A stretch of DNA of 64,000 nt from Pelagicoccus sp. (GCA_028284635.1 JANQRJ010000014.1:1-64000), one strand, 5' to 3'; shown: positions 51,709-60,664, numbered from the stretch's first letter. Notes: generated from the sequence alone by a model not told the origin. A program made the numbers and translations.

Positions 51709-53433
51709 ATGAGCCAGGTATCGATTTCCCAAACGTGTACGCTATCCGATCACCTTCGGGAGCAGCGGCTTCCTCTCAAGATGTCCTGCGGCGGGCATGG
51801 TTCGTGCCGGACTTGCCGGGTGATGCTCGATGGAGAGCCGAAGCTCGCTTGCCAGACCACGGTCGAGCCTGGCGAATATGAAATAGCGATTCCAGACTCG
51901 GCGGCATCCAGCGCGAATATCCAGATCGATCTTTCCACTCTGGAAGCGGGCTTGAGCTGCGCTTCGCCTCGATACGAGGAAGTTTCAATAGAGCTCCCCG
52001 GAGCCGAGAGCCAGCCCAACGCCTCCAATCGACAGCGAATCGAGCCTCGGCTGCCTCCCTCGATAGTATTGGGAGAACGCTTTTTCGAAGGCGTAGCAAG
52101 CGATGCGCTGGAGGGCTCGGTCGATTTGGCCTGCTTCGATAGCGTGGCTCGCTTTCCGGTTCGTGAAGAGAGCGGGGCAGCCTACGCGATTGCGGTCGAT
52201 ATCGGCACGACGACTTTTGCCGCAACGCTGATCGATTTGTCCGAACGCCGCTTGGTAGACTGTCGGGGTCGCTTGAACGCGCAATACGCTTACTCGGAAG
52301 ATCTGGTGGCGCGTATCGCTTTTTGCCATACGCCGGAGTTGCTGAAGGAGATGCAGGAGCTGGGATTGAAGCGTACCTTGATTCCTCTGTTGAGAGGCCT
52401 TTTGAAGGATGCGGGCGTTCGTAGCGAAGATGTGTTGACGACGGTTCTTTCCGGGAATTCTCCGATGATACACATCCTGCTGGGGCTCGATCCAAGCGGC
52501 ATGGGCGGATGGCCTTTCAATGGAGTCGACTATGCTCCGGTTCCTCGCGCCGCGTCGCGCTACCGTTTGCCAGGCGATCGGCTCGAATTCATCCCTTCCA
52601 GGAGCGCCTATCTAGGCGGCGACATTATTAGCGGATTGGCCTTCGTCGACTTTTTGAACGTTCCAGAGGGTTCTCTTTTCGTGGATTTGGGCACGAATGC
52701 GGAGATGGCCTTGAAGGCGAATGGCAAGCTTCTGTGTTCCGCCGCGCCTGCGGGGCCTTCTTTCGAGGGTGGCGGCTTCCCTTGCGGCGTGAGCGCCATC
52801 CCAGGCGCGATCGATCACGTGTGGGAAGAGGAGGGCGAGCTGCGCTTTTCCACGATAGGAGACGAGCCTGCGATAGGCTTGTGCGGATCGGGTATCATTT
52901 CTTTTGTCGCCGCAGCGTTTCGGGCGAGGATTCTGCGCAAGAAGGGTCGCTTTGCCAGACGTCATAAAAAAGTGGAGACACGCGAGTTGATCGGAGAAAT
53001 GCAGCGCGTTTATCCGCTTACCGACGACGTGTATCTAAGTGAAGATGATATAAGCAACTTCCTTCAAGCGAAGGCGGCGGTCTTTTCGGGCATCATCACT
53101 TTATGCAAGGTGGCGGAAATCGATATATTCGATATTTCCCGATTCTATTTGGCGGGCAACTTCGGCAAGCATGTCAGGATCGAGGATATGATCGCCATCG
53201 GCGTTGTCCCGCCTTTGGCGGATGGGAAGATCGAGGTGGCAGGGAATACTTCCCTGAAAGGGGCGATCCAAGCGGCTGTCGATAGCGATGCCGGTCCTCG
53301 GATGGAAGCGATTGTCGACGCTTTGGAATTCGTGGAGCTGAATGCCCAACCCTCCTTTCAGGACGATTTCATCGACGCGTTGTTTATTCCGCATCTCAAG
53401 ATCGATTTTAGCATAGGCGCTACTCTATGCTAG
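51709..53433 (+). CDS. Corrinoid activation protein (RACo-like ATPase with 2Fe-2S domain)
   Basis: The 574-aa protein has an N-terminal ferredoxin-like 2Fe-2S domain with ligands Cys27, Cys33, Cys36 and Cys48 (CGGHGSCRTC). The ASKHA ATPase body of RACo follows: VDIGTTTFAATLIDL, LFVDLGTNAEMAL and IGLCGSGIISFVAAAF. It reduces inactive cob(II)amide to cob(I)amide at the cost of ATP. It is the last gene of the operon. Its final 14 bp overlap the convergent exbB-like gene. Confidence 0.92.
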   Translation: MSQVSISQTCTLSDHLREQRLPLKMSCGGHGSCRTCRVMLDGEPKLACQTTVEPGEYEIAIPDSAASSANIQIDLSTLEAGLSCASPRYEEVSIELPGAESQPNASNRQRIEPRLPPSIVLGERFFEGVASDALEGSVDLACFDSVARFPVREESGAAYAIAVDIGTTTFAATLIDLSERRLVDCRGRLNAQYAYSEDLVARIAFCHTPELLKEMQELGLKRTLIPLLRGLLKDAGVRSEDVLTTVLSGNSPMIHILLGLDPSGMGGWPFNGVDYAPVPRAASRYRLPGDRLEFIPSRSAYLGGDIISGLAFVDFLNVPEGSLFVDLGTNAEMALKANGKLLCSAAPAGPSFEGGGFPCGVSAIPGAIDHVWEEEGELRFSTIGDEPAIGLCGSGIISFVAAAFRARILRKKGRFARRHKKVETRELIGEMQRVYPLTDDVYLSEDDISNFLQAKAAVFSGIITLCKVAEIDIFDISRFYLAGNFGKHVRIEDMIAIGVVPPLADGKIEVAGNTSLKGAIQAAVDSDAGPRMEAIVDALEFVELNAQPSFQDDFIDALFIPHLKIDFSIGATLC

Positions 53434-54094
53434 CTGGCTTTGGGGAGAGGCAGTCGGCGACTTGGTTGGCGCGGCGGGTCGTTTCGACCATGAGGGTGTT
53501 GAGGCGGTTGTTGAAGTAGGAGTGGGCGATCATGGCGGGTATGCCGATGCATAGGCCGGTGGCGGTGGTGATGAGGGCTTCGCCAATGTCGCCGGCGAAG
53601 AGTTCGGGACGGCCCATGCCGCCACTGGCCATGGTTTGGAAGCCGCCGATCATGCCGCTGACGGTGCCGAGTAGACCGATCATAGGCGCCACGTTGGCGA
53701 TGACGCTGAGGTAGTGTATCCATTGGGCGATGGCGGTTTCTTCGAGTTCGAGTTTGGCGGCCACTTCGGTTTCGAAGGCTTCCAGGCTGTCTTCTGTTTG
53801 CTTGGGATCGTACTTGGGAAGGGCGTCCGCCAGCGAGCGTGCGAGTATGGTCGGACTGGATCCGAGCAGTTGGGCGCTCCGATCGAGATTGCCTTCGCGG
53901 AGAGGCTCGCCGACTTGACGAACGAGCTCGTCCGTACCGAAGCTGGAGCCCCTGGTTTCGCGCAGGCAGTGGATGGCTATATAGAGCAGGGCGAGCGAGC
54001 AGAGTGCGAGGGGGATCATGGCCCAACCGCCTTGCTGGATCATTGACCAGAGGGAGGAATCGGTGGCGAGGAGGATGAAGGAAGCGGATATCAT
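53420..54094 (-). CDS. MotA/TolQ/ExbB-family proton-channel protein
   Basis: The 224-aa inner-membrane protein has one N-terminal helix (WAMIPLALCSLALLYIAIHCL), a cytoplasmic loop, and two further helices. The family motif VIANVAPMIGLLGTVSGMIGGFQ and then GDIGEALITTATGLCIGIPA are present. These proteins form proton-driven motors with ExbD/TolR partners. No exbD-like gene follows; the next gene is convergent. It overlaps the upstream gene by ATGA, so the three-gene minus-strand unit is translationally coupled at this end. Confidence 0.9.
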   Translation of the reverse strand: MISASFILLATDSSLWSMIQQGGWAMIPLALCSLALLYIAIHCLRETRGSSFGTDELVRQVGEPLREGNLDRSAQLLGSSPTILARSLADALPKYDPKQTEDSLEAFETEVAAKLELEETAIAQWIHYLSVIANVAPMIGLLGTVSGMIGGFQTMASGGMGRPELFAGDIGEALITTATGLCIGIPAMIAHSYFNNRLNTLMVETTRRANQVADCLSPKPASIE

Positions 54095-54843
54095 TGTGGG
54101 AGCGGCATTTTCAGGAGGTCGGTGAATGTGAGGGGATTCTCGAAGAGAGATGGGAGTCGGAGGGGTTGTCCTGCTTCGTAACCAAGTTGCCGATACGCTT
54201 CGTTTGCTATCTCTTGGCATGTTCGGCGTTCGGGCGTTTCCGTTCCATGAGCGTAGGCGAGGGGCGCGAGCGCGATCCACAAAGCGGCTTCCGGTTTTCC
54301 TTGGTCGAGATTGCTCTTTGCCAGAACCGCCCAAGGGAGGGCTGATTGCTCCGGGACGGGATGCTGGTCGATCCAGGCTTGCGCGTGGGCCGCCGCTTCC
54401 TCGTGAAAGCCGGCGGCTTCTGAACTGTGGATTAGGGTCAGCGCTATCCGGTCTCGATTTGCTTCGTAGTTGATTTTCGGATGCCAGAGCTTGGCGTAGG
54501 ACAGGGCTTCGAGCGGTCGGTCTTGCTGAAGGTAGGAGTCGAGGAGGTTTGGGAGTTGACGTTCGTCTGCCTTGGAGAGGAGTCCTAGGAATGGAGAGCG
54601 CCGGAGAGCTGTGGTTTCGAGGTTGTCCGTTTGATCGTCGAATTCGAGAGCAGCGACCTGATTGGGGTCGATGCGGCGGGTTGCATGGGTGTCGATCTCT
54701 AGGATGACGAAGCCGGCTTGCATGCCTGAGAGTCGGCCGCTGACGGAATCTCCGTTTTCGAGATGGATGGTGTCGGCCGTTCCTAGCAGGTAGAATGCGA
54801 GTGTGGCGAGGATGCCTAGCGCGTTTCTAGAGGTGCGGTTCAT
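54091..54843 (-). CDS. Exported helical/TPR-like protein of unknown function
   Basis: The 250-aa protein begins with a hydrophobic signal (LGILATLAFYLLGTADT) and a short beta domain (TIHLENGDSVSGRLSGMQ, an Sm-like start). Helical repeats of TPR type follow (DRPLEALSYAKLWH, EEAAAHAQAWIDQHP, QGKPEAALWIALAPLAY). I place the start at ATG 54843; the longer frame would include a perfect palindrome. It lies between a long TPR gene and an ExbB-like gene and may form part of an envelope motor complex with them. Confidence 0.7.
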   Translation of the reverse strand: MNRTSRNALGILATLAFYLLGTADTIHLENGDSVSGRLSGMQAGFVILEIDTHATRRIDPNQVAALEFDDQTDNLETTALRRSPFLGLLSKADERQLPNLLDSYLQQDRPLEALSYAKLWHPKINYEANRDRIALTLIHSSEAAGFHEEAAAHAQAWIDQHPVPEQSALPWAVLAKSNLDQGKPEAALWIALAPLAYAHGTETPERRTCQEIANEAYRQLGYEAGQPLRLPSLFENPLTFTDLLKMPLPQ

Positions 54844-54862
54844 TGGCGTTTCCGAGGATCGT

Positions 54863-54900
54863 AGCCGCGTTCGTGAGAACGCGTTCTCACGAACGCGGCT
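54863..54900. repeat. 38-bp near-perfect palindrome
   Basis: Arms 54863-54880 and 54883-54900 are exact reverse complements around a central GC (AGCCGCGTTCGTGAGAAC). It sits in the 79-bp gap between two genes of one operon and could form a strong mRNA hairpin that separates their expression. Confidence 0.85.
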
Positions 54901-54922
54901 GCATTTCGGTGCGGAAGGTGTT

Positions 54923-57127
54923 CTAGCTGTCTTGAAGAGCGGCATCTTTTGAGCGGGCTTGCAGATCGGCTAGGCGGGCTTCTGCCTGGCGATAGGTGGG
55001 TTGGCTGGCGAGATCGGTTTGGGCAATGAATTCGCGGCAAACGGTTTCAGCGTCTTTGTATCTGGAATCCTGGCACAGAATGTCGATGCAGTGCAGGTAG
55101 GCTTTGGAGACGCATTCCTGTTCGCCTCGGTAGAGGGTGAAAACGCGCTGAAAGTAGGCATAGGCTCGCTTGGTTTCGCCGGTTGCCAGATGGGTACGGC
55201 CAATGCCGAGAAGGGCTTCGGCTTTCAGCTTGGGCGGAGCTTGCCGCTGAGCGAGTAGCTGAGAATAGGTTTCCTTTGCGGTCGTAGGGAGATCGGCGGC
55301 GAGCTGGAGGCGGGCGAGAAGAGCGAGCAGCTCGGCCGAGCGTTCGGTTGGCAGTTCGGCGGGATCGATTGTCTCGAGAATCGCTAGGGCCTCGCCAGTC
55401 TGGCCTTGAGATGCGAGATAGCGGGCTTTGCCGGTGCGGGCGATTGAGGCGTATTCGGAATTTGGAAACGCGTGAAGCAGTCGTTCGAAATATCGGGAAG
55501 TCTCGAGGGAGCCTATTGCCAGGAGGGCTTCTCCGGCGGCGATCAGGCATTCTGGAGGCAAGGCTTCCTGCTCGTAGTCGCTTACGAGTGAGAGGCGCAG
55601 GGCTTGGGCTTTTGCGGGGTCCTGCTTTTCGAGTCGTTCTGCCCAGGCGAGTTGAAAGCGACTGGCGAGGGTTTGGCGGTCGAGCTGTTTTTGCTTTTCG
55701 GTGGCGGCTTGGATTTCGGAGTCAGCTCTTAGCCCTGGTCGCTGGATAAGAGGGAGTATGCCTTTAGCTTCGGGGTTGTCGCCGAACTCGGCAAGCGCTG
55801 CGTTGAGGAGGCCGGCGGCTTGTTCGGGCTTGCCGCTGGCTTCCAGACAGGTGGCGCAGAGGAGATAGTAGGGACCGGCGAATGCGACGGGGATCTCCTG
55901 GTGGCGGTAGGCTTCCAGTTGCCGGAGGGTGTCGTCGGAGCGATCGAGCTGGAGCTGAAGCTCGATGCTGCTATTGAGAGCGAAGAACTGGAGTTGTCGA
56001 TCTGCGTCGCCGACTTTCGAATACGCGACGATGGCGGACTCGAACTTGCCGCTATCGCGTAGCAGGTCTCCGTGCAGCATGTGGGCCTCGGCCTCTCGGG
56101 GGTGTCCGGGGTAGGTATCGAGCCAGGAGAGGATTTGGGCGAGCGCGGCTTGGGCTTGTCCATCGGCATAGAGACATGCGATGCGGCGAAATTGGGCTTC
56201 GGGGTGGAGGAAGGCCCAGGTGGATTGCTCGAGGATGGCTTGGAGGGTCTTCTGAGCTTCGGGGAAGTTTCCTTGAGAGAATTGGGAGATGCCGATCCAG
56301 AGTTGGGCTTGAGCGGCAAGCGCGCTGGCGGGTTGTAGGGAGGCAGCCTTAGAGAAGCTCGGAATGGCTTCGGCGTGGCGGTTTTGCTGGGCGTGGCAGA
56401 AGCCGACGAAGTAGTGGGCGGCGGATTGCAGGGGGAGGGAGCTGGTTCTTGCGGCAAGCGCTTGGAGCGTTTCGATGGCTTGGAGGTAGGATTGACTGTC
56501 TATTTGGGCTTGGGCTATCCAGTAGAGGGCTTGGTCTGCGTCGTTGCGTTCTGGATACAGTTCGATGTACTTTCTGGCGATGACGGCGGAGGCGTTCCAT
56601 GCCTTGAGCTGGCGGGCGGCGGAGATCCACTCGAGGTGCGCGACTGGGGAGAGTTCCGGGTCTGCGGCGAGGCTTAGGCTTTCGAGAAGGATCCAGGCTT
56701 CTAGAGGGCGTTCAAGGCGGGAGAAGCAGAGGGCTTTTCGTAGGTTCAGGGTTGGAGCATAGTCGGGACTGGTTTCGAGGCTCTGCAGCTGGGCTTGCAT
56801 GGCGGCCATGGTCTCGCGGTGAAAGTCGGCCCAGAGGCTTTGCTGGCTGCTAAGCAGGGTAGCTCGGTCTGCGATGGTTTGGCGAAGCTTGGCGATGCGA
56901 CGTCTTTGTTCCTGGATCAGGGTTTGGCGGGGCGCGACGAGGCGCAGCGCTTGCAGGGCGTGGCTAGGTTGGCTGTCGAGCAGAGCTTCGCCGACCTGTA
57001 GGGCGAGAAAGCCGAGCGTAGCGAGCTCTGGCATGGCGGTTTGATTCCAGTTTGTATCGAGAAGATGGTGACGGGCTTCCTCGAGTCGTTTTTCCGCTAG
57101 CGTGATGCGAACGAGTTCGAGGCGCAT
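54923..57127 (-). CDS. Long TPR-repeat protein (main part)
   Basis: The 734 residues from ATG 57127 are almost entirely tetratricopeptide-type helix pairs (for example ALQALRLVAPRQ, DADQALYWIAQAQID, HAEAIPSFSKAASLQPAS, FPNSEYASIARTGKARYLAS). It is a scaffold protein with no catalytic motif. The reading frame continues open upstream to 57736 with good TPR-like coding and a signal-peptide-like stretch, but no ATG, GTG or TTG occurs there. The annotated start is therefore the first usable codon, and the N-terminal 200 residues may be lost or read from an unusual start. The downstream partners are the Sm-like/TPR and ExbB-like genes. Confidence 0.8.
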   Translation of the reverse strand: MRLELVRITLAEKRLEEARHHLLDTNWNQTAMPELATLGFLALQVGEALLDSQPSHALQALRLVAPRQTLIQEQRRRIAKLRQTIADRATLLSSQQSLWADFHRETMAAMQAQLQSLETSPDYAPTLNLRKALCFSRLERPLEAWILLESLSLAADPELSPVAHLEWISAARQLKAWNASAVIARKYIELYPERNDADQALYWIAQAQIDSQSYLQAIETLQALAARTSSLPLQSAAHYFVGFCHAQQNRHAEAIPSFSKAASLQPASALAAQAQLWIGISQFSQGNFPEAQKTLQAILEQSTWAFLHPEAQFRRIACLYADGQAQAALAQILSWLDTYPGHPREAEAHMLHGDLLRDSGKFESAIVAYSKVGDADRQLQFFALNSSIELQLQLDRSDDTLRQLEAYRHQEIPVAFAGPYYLLCATCLEASGKPEQAAGLLNAALAEFGDNPEAKGILPLIQRPGLRADSEIQAATEKQKQLDRQTLASRFQLAWAERLEKQDPAKAQALRLSLVSDYEQEALPPECLIAAGEALLAIGSLETSRYFERLLHAFPNSEYASIARTGKARYLASQGQTGEALAILETIDPAELPTERSAELLALLARLQLAADLPTTAKETYSQLLAQRQAPPKLKAEALLGIGRTHLATGETKRAYAYFQRVFTLYRGEQECVSKAYLHCIDILCQDSRYKDAETVCREFIAQTDLASQPTYRQAEARLADLQARSKDAALQDS

Positions 57128-57736
57128 GAGGGAGGCTAGCCGGGCCGAACTGGCTTGTGTGAGGGCATCGGCGAGCAGGGCAATGGCTGCATCTGGCTTA
57201 GCGAGACGGGCTTCTCGTATGGTGGCGAGGTCTCTCAGGGCTGAGGGGGCGATTTCGGACCTTAGGGTGGCGTATGCGTTGCGAGCTTGTTGGTTTTGAC
57301 CATCTCGTTGGAGGCTTATGGCAAGCGTGTATCGGGCGAAAGCGACGGAATCGGGCTGGTCCGCGTAGTCGTCGATGTAGAGCTGCAGGGCGGTGGCCGC
57401 TTCGGGGTAGAAGCCGGCTTTGAGGGAAGCGAAGCCGGTTAGAGGGAGGAGTTTCTTGGGAAGCTTGCCGCTTCGCCAAACAGGCTCTTCGTCGTAGCTT
57501 CGGCGGATCTGGTTGAAGGCTTGGGCGGCTGTCGGATAGTCGCCCCGGGAAAAGGCTTGGGAGCCGGTAGCAAGCAGCTGTGGAAGCGAAGCGTATTCGA
57601 TTTCCTGCGACGGAGCTACGTGAGAAAAAACGAACAGGATGGCGAAAGCGACGAGCGCTTTCGGCGAAAGTCTTGTGGAGTTGGATGCCGTGGTAGGGGA
57701 GGGTTTTGTAAGGCTGAGGGCTGAAGGGGGGAAGCT
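57128..57736 (-). other. Open, coding-like N-terminal extension of the TPR protein without a start codon
   Basis: In frame with the gene at 54923-57127, this stretch translates to TPR-like sequence (AAQAFNQIRRSYDEEPVWRS, EAATALQLYIDDYADQP, RDLATIREARLAKPDAAI). It is preceded by a signal-peptide-like segment (PKALVAFAILFVFSHVAPSQ). The frame is closed by TAA at 57737-57739. I find no ATG, GTG or TTG anywhere between. The inverted repeat at 57710-57774 lies exactly where the start codon should be. Confidence 0.65.
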
Positions 57737-57774
57737 TTATTCTCTACAGCCTTTAGCCTTCGGTCTTCAGCCTT
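57710..57774. repeat. Imperfect 18-bp inverted repeat upstream of the TPR gene
   Basis: Arms 57710-57727 and 57757-57774 match at 15 of 18 positions (AAGGCTGAGGGCTGAAGG). The loop contains CTACAGCCTTTAGCC, related to the dispersed CTACAGCCTA repeat. It separates the HDOD gene from the TPR gene. Confidence 0.7.
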
Positions 57775-57782
57775 TTTCTAGC

Positions 57783-58655
57783 TTAGAGGAGCATGGAGAG
57801 CATGTTCTTACGATCGATGGTTTCGAAACGGACGTCGTCGATGAGCATGGGGATGTCGAGGGGGTCGATGTTGAGATCTTGGAGGGCCTTTTTGACGTTG
57901 GCTGGCGTTTCGGCCTCGAAATCGTATCCGTCGAGCTGCTGGGCGATCCAGATGGCCAGGCTTAGCACGGCGGTGTGTCGTTGGTGACTGCCGGCGAAGT
58001 CCGGGTTGGCCTGTGTTTTGACGGGCTGCCAGGTATTGGCTTCGAATTGCCAGTGGCGGAGGAGCTCCGAGCCGGCGCGGAAATGGGTCATGCCGAGGAG
58101 GTCGATCTCTACTTGCAGGATCGGCTTTTTCTTTCGCTCGGCGAAACCGGCGAGATTGACCATCTGCTCGAGGCGTTCGAGGTAGAGATTTATGGCAAGC
58201 TTGCCGATGAGGTGGAGGAGGCCAGTGATATAGGGGGCGTTGGGGTCGAGGCCCACGCGCTTGGCTAGGACTTCGGAGGCGACAGCGACGTCGATGCAGG
58301 AGTCTGCGTATTCGGTAGCGGTGAGGTCGTAGGCGGGCAGGGCTTGGTAGAAGCAGTCGTGCGCGACGACCATGGAGAGGACCTTCTGCACCTCGCGGAA
58401 GCCGATGCGGCTGATCGCAGTGTCGAGGTCGTTGATTTTGAAGGACGCGCCGTAGTAGGCGCTGTTGGTCACGCGCAGGATTTGGGCGGCCAGGCCGGGA
58501 TCCATTTTCACCAGGGAGGTGATGTAGTCGAGCGCGGTGTCTTCGTTGGAGATGAGCTGCGAAAGCCGGGCGAAAATGCGAGGCGAGGCAGGCAGGCTGG
58601 CCGAGAATTCCAGGAGGAGGTCTAAGTTGATTTTCTCGATCTTGGGGGTGGCCAT
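57783..58655 (-). CDS. HDOD domain signalling protein
   Basis: The 290-aa protein is a clear HDOD member. LPASPRIFARLSQLISNEDTA is followed by LVKMDPGLAAQILRVTNSAYY, then ISRIGFREVQKVL and YITGLLHLIGKLAINLYLE, which occupies the place of the HD motif with HL instead of HD. HDOD proteins act as non-enzymatic adaptors in regulatory networks. It is the most upstream gene of the minus-strand group that includes the TPR and ExbB-like genes, but an inverted repeat separates it from them. Confidence 0.88.
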   Translation of the reverse strand: MATPKIEKINLDLLLEFSASLPASPRIFARLSQLISNEDTALDYITSLVKMDPGLAAQILRVTNSAYYGASFKINDLDTAISRIGFREVQKVLSMVVAHDCFYQALPAYDLTATEYADSCIDVAVASEVLAKRVGLDPNAPYITGLLHLIGKLAINLYLERLEQMVNLAGFAERKKKPILQVEIDLLGMTHFRAGSELLRHWQFEANTWQPVKTQANPDFAGSHQRHTAVLSLAIWIAQQLDGYDFEAETPANVKKALQDLNIDPLDIPMLIDDVRFETIDRKNMLSMLL

Positions 58656-58882
58656 ACTGGGAGGGACGTTTCGAAACGCGGGTAAAGGGTAAAGCGAAAG
58701 TCATCGAACGCGGCGGAGCGAGCCAAAATCTTGCGGGTTTGGCAGACGCTCTGCGCTTCGCCGACACGGATCTGGTGATCGCCAGGTCCATGCGGCTTCT
58801 TTGGTGGGCGAGTGGAGATTCCGCATGGATTTCCGGTTTGTGGCATTGCCAGGCTGTAAAACGCTGTGGATAGGTTAGGAGA

Positions 58883-60388
58883 ATGAGCAGTCAGAAGCCC
58901 AACATCATCTTTATCTTAACCGACCAGCAGCGTGCTGATACGATCGGGGCTTGGGGTAATTCCCATATGGTGACGCCTGCTATGGATTCGCTGGTTAGCG
59001 GCGGGCACTCGTTTCGCAACTGCCATTGCCCGGGGGCTACGTGCACGCCTTCGCGAGCGGCTATCTTCACGGGTATGTACCCGCACAATACTGGCGTGTA
59101 CAGCTTCAACGAGTGGGGGCACCAGCGCACGTGGGTCAACGACATGGCGGACGCAGGCTACTGGTGCGTGAACATGGGCAAGATGCATTTCCAGCCGCGG
59201 GACGTCTCCGGCGGATTTCACGAGCGCGTCATTGTGGAGAACCCTACCAGCGTGGGCACCTGGGGCGGCAATGGCGACGACGACTGGGGGAAGTATCTCA
59301 GCTTCCACGGCAAAACCCGTCCGAACTTCCGCCACAAGACGGATCCCGACTGGATCTCGAAGTACCAAGGCGTGCCTTGGGAGTGGGAAGAGCATCTGCA
59401 CAGCGACGCCTTCACCGCGAATTCCGCTTGCAGCTGGATCAGCCAACGCGAGCCCGACGCTGATCCCTTTTTCATGGAGCTTGGCTTCCCCGGCCCGCAC
59501 GAACCTTGGGACGCTCCTCAGGAATACGTCGACCTCTACGATCGATCGGTCTTGCCCGGTCCGATCGACTTCCCCAACGACCTGAAAACGTGCCCCCCGC
59601 AGCACGAAGCCATCCGGCAGTTTCATGCCAACGCCGACCACGAGTCGCGCATCGACATGCCCAACGCCAAGCTGGAGGACGTCATGCGCATCCGGCAGCA
59701 CTATTACGCCAAGATCAGCTTCGTCGACCGGCAGATCCAGAAGGTCCTCGATACCTTGGAGACCTCCGGGCACTTGCAGAATTCCATCGTAATCCTCTCC
59801 TCCGACCACGGTGACATGCTCGGCGACCACGGCTCCGTCTACAAGTGGCTCATGTACGACTCGATCACCCGCGTTCCGCTGGTGATCAAGGACTTCAGAA
59901 AGTCCGCCCCCGCTACGCAGACCAGTGACGACCTCGTCTCGCTCATGGACATCGGCCCAACCGTGCTCGGCCTCGCCGGCGCTCCCGTTCCCACCCGCCT
60001 CGAAGGCAAGTCTTTGGAGCCCTACCTAGACGGAGAGCCCGTTGCGCCGCGCGAATCCGTGTATTGCGAGGACAACTACATGGTCATGAAACGCACCTGT
60101 AGCGAGAAGATCGTGCACTATATCGGTGCCTCCTACGGCGAGTACTATCGTCTCGACGAAGACCCCAATGAGCTGCGCAACCTTTGGGACGAGCCAGCTT
60201 GGCAAGCTCGCCGCAAGGAGTTGCAAATCGAGCTGCTCGACTGGCTGGCCACCAGCGTGTATCACAATTACGGGTACAAGACGGGCATCGACGCGAAGGA
60301 CGGCTCCTACGGCATCCGCTGGCCCGGCAACGATTCTGGCATCCACGGGGCGAACTACAAGCCGAGGCGAGCGGACGTGGAGCTCTAG
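58883..60388 (+). CDS. Sulfatase (formylglycine-dependent)
   Basis: The 501-aa alkaline-phosphatase-fold hydrolase starts PNIIFILTDQQRADTIGAWG with the metal-binding Asp. It has the maturation signature CTPSRAAIFTG, in which Cys54 becomes formylglycine. The active-site SSDHGDMLGDHG gives two more metal ligands. No signal peptide is present, so it seems cytoplasmic, unlike most polysaccharide sulfatases. Small sulfate esters, or phosphonate or phosphate esters handled by related enzymes, are possible substrates. The second half of the gene is richer in C-ending codons than its neighbours. Confidence 0.92.
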   Translation: MSSQKPNIIFILTDQQRADTIGAWGNSHMVTPAMDSLVSGGHSFRNCHCPGATCTPSRAAIFTGMYPHNTGVYSFNEWGHQRTWVNDMADAGYWCVNMGKMHFQPRDVSGGFHERVIVENPTSVGTWGGNGDDDWGKYLSFHGKTRPNFRHKTDPDWISKYQGVPWEWEEHLHSDAFTANSACSWISQREPDADPFFMELGFPGPHEPWDAPQEYVDLYDRSVLPGPIDFPNDLKTCPPQHEAIRQFHANADHESRIDMPNAKLEDVMRIRQHYYAKISFVDRQIQKVLDTLETSGHLQNSIVILSSDHGDMLGDHGSVYKWLMYDSITRVPLVIKDFRKSAPATQTSDDLVSLMDIGPTVLGLAGAPVPTRLEGKSLEPYLDGEPVAPRESVYCEDNYMVMKRTCSEKIVHYIGASYGEYYRLDEDPNELRNLWDEPAWQARRKELQIELLDWLATSVYHNYGYKTGIDAKDGSYGIRWPGNDSGIHGANYKPRRADVEL

Positions 60389-60587
60389 GTGCTGTTTTGG
60401 ATCCGGCTTGATACCTTGGACGCCTAGTGGTGTCGCGTCGCCAGTCTCGCAATTGGAGAAGGTGAAACGCGACCTCCAGGCGCGTTTGCATCGGATCGAA
60501 GAGGACTCCTTTGGGGCTTTTTCCGAAGGAGCGCTCGCTTTCTCGATAATTTTCTCGGTGTTCGGACTCTATTCGCGAATCTAGAAA

Positions 60588-60664
60588 TGGTCGGGGTGAA
60601 TGGATTCGAACCATCGACCTCCTGGTCCCAAACCAGGCGCTCTACCAGGCTAAGCTACACCCCG
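60588..60664 (-). tRNA. tRNA-Pro(TGG)
   Basis: On the minus strand the acceptor stem CGGGGTG pairs with CACCCCG, and the anticodon stem CCTGG/CCAGG encloses TTTGGGA (anticodon TGG). The T-arm is GGTTCGAATCC, and discriminator A plus CCA are encoded. Length 77 nt. Confidence 0.96.

Noticed and set aside
51370..53085. Several minus-strand frames within the amidohydrolase and RACo genes
   Set aside because: They are antisense shadows with Arg/Ser/Pro-rich composition; both plus-strand genes have complete catalytic motifs.
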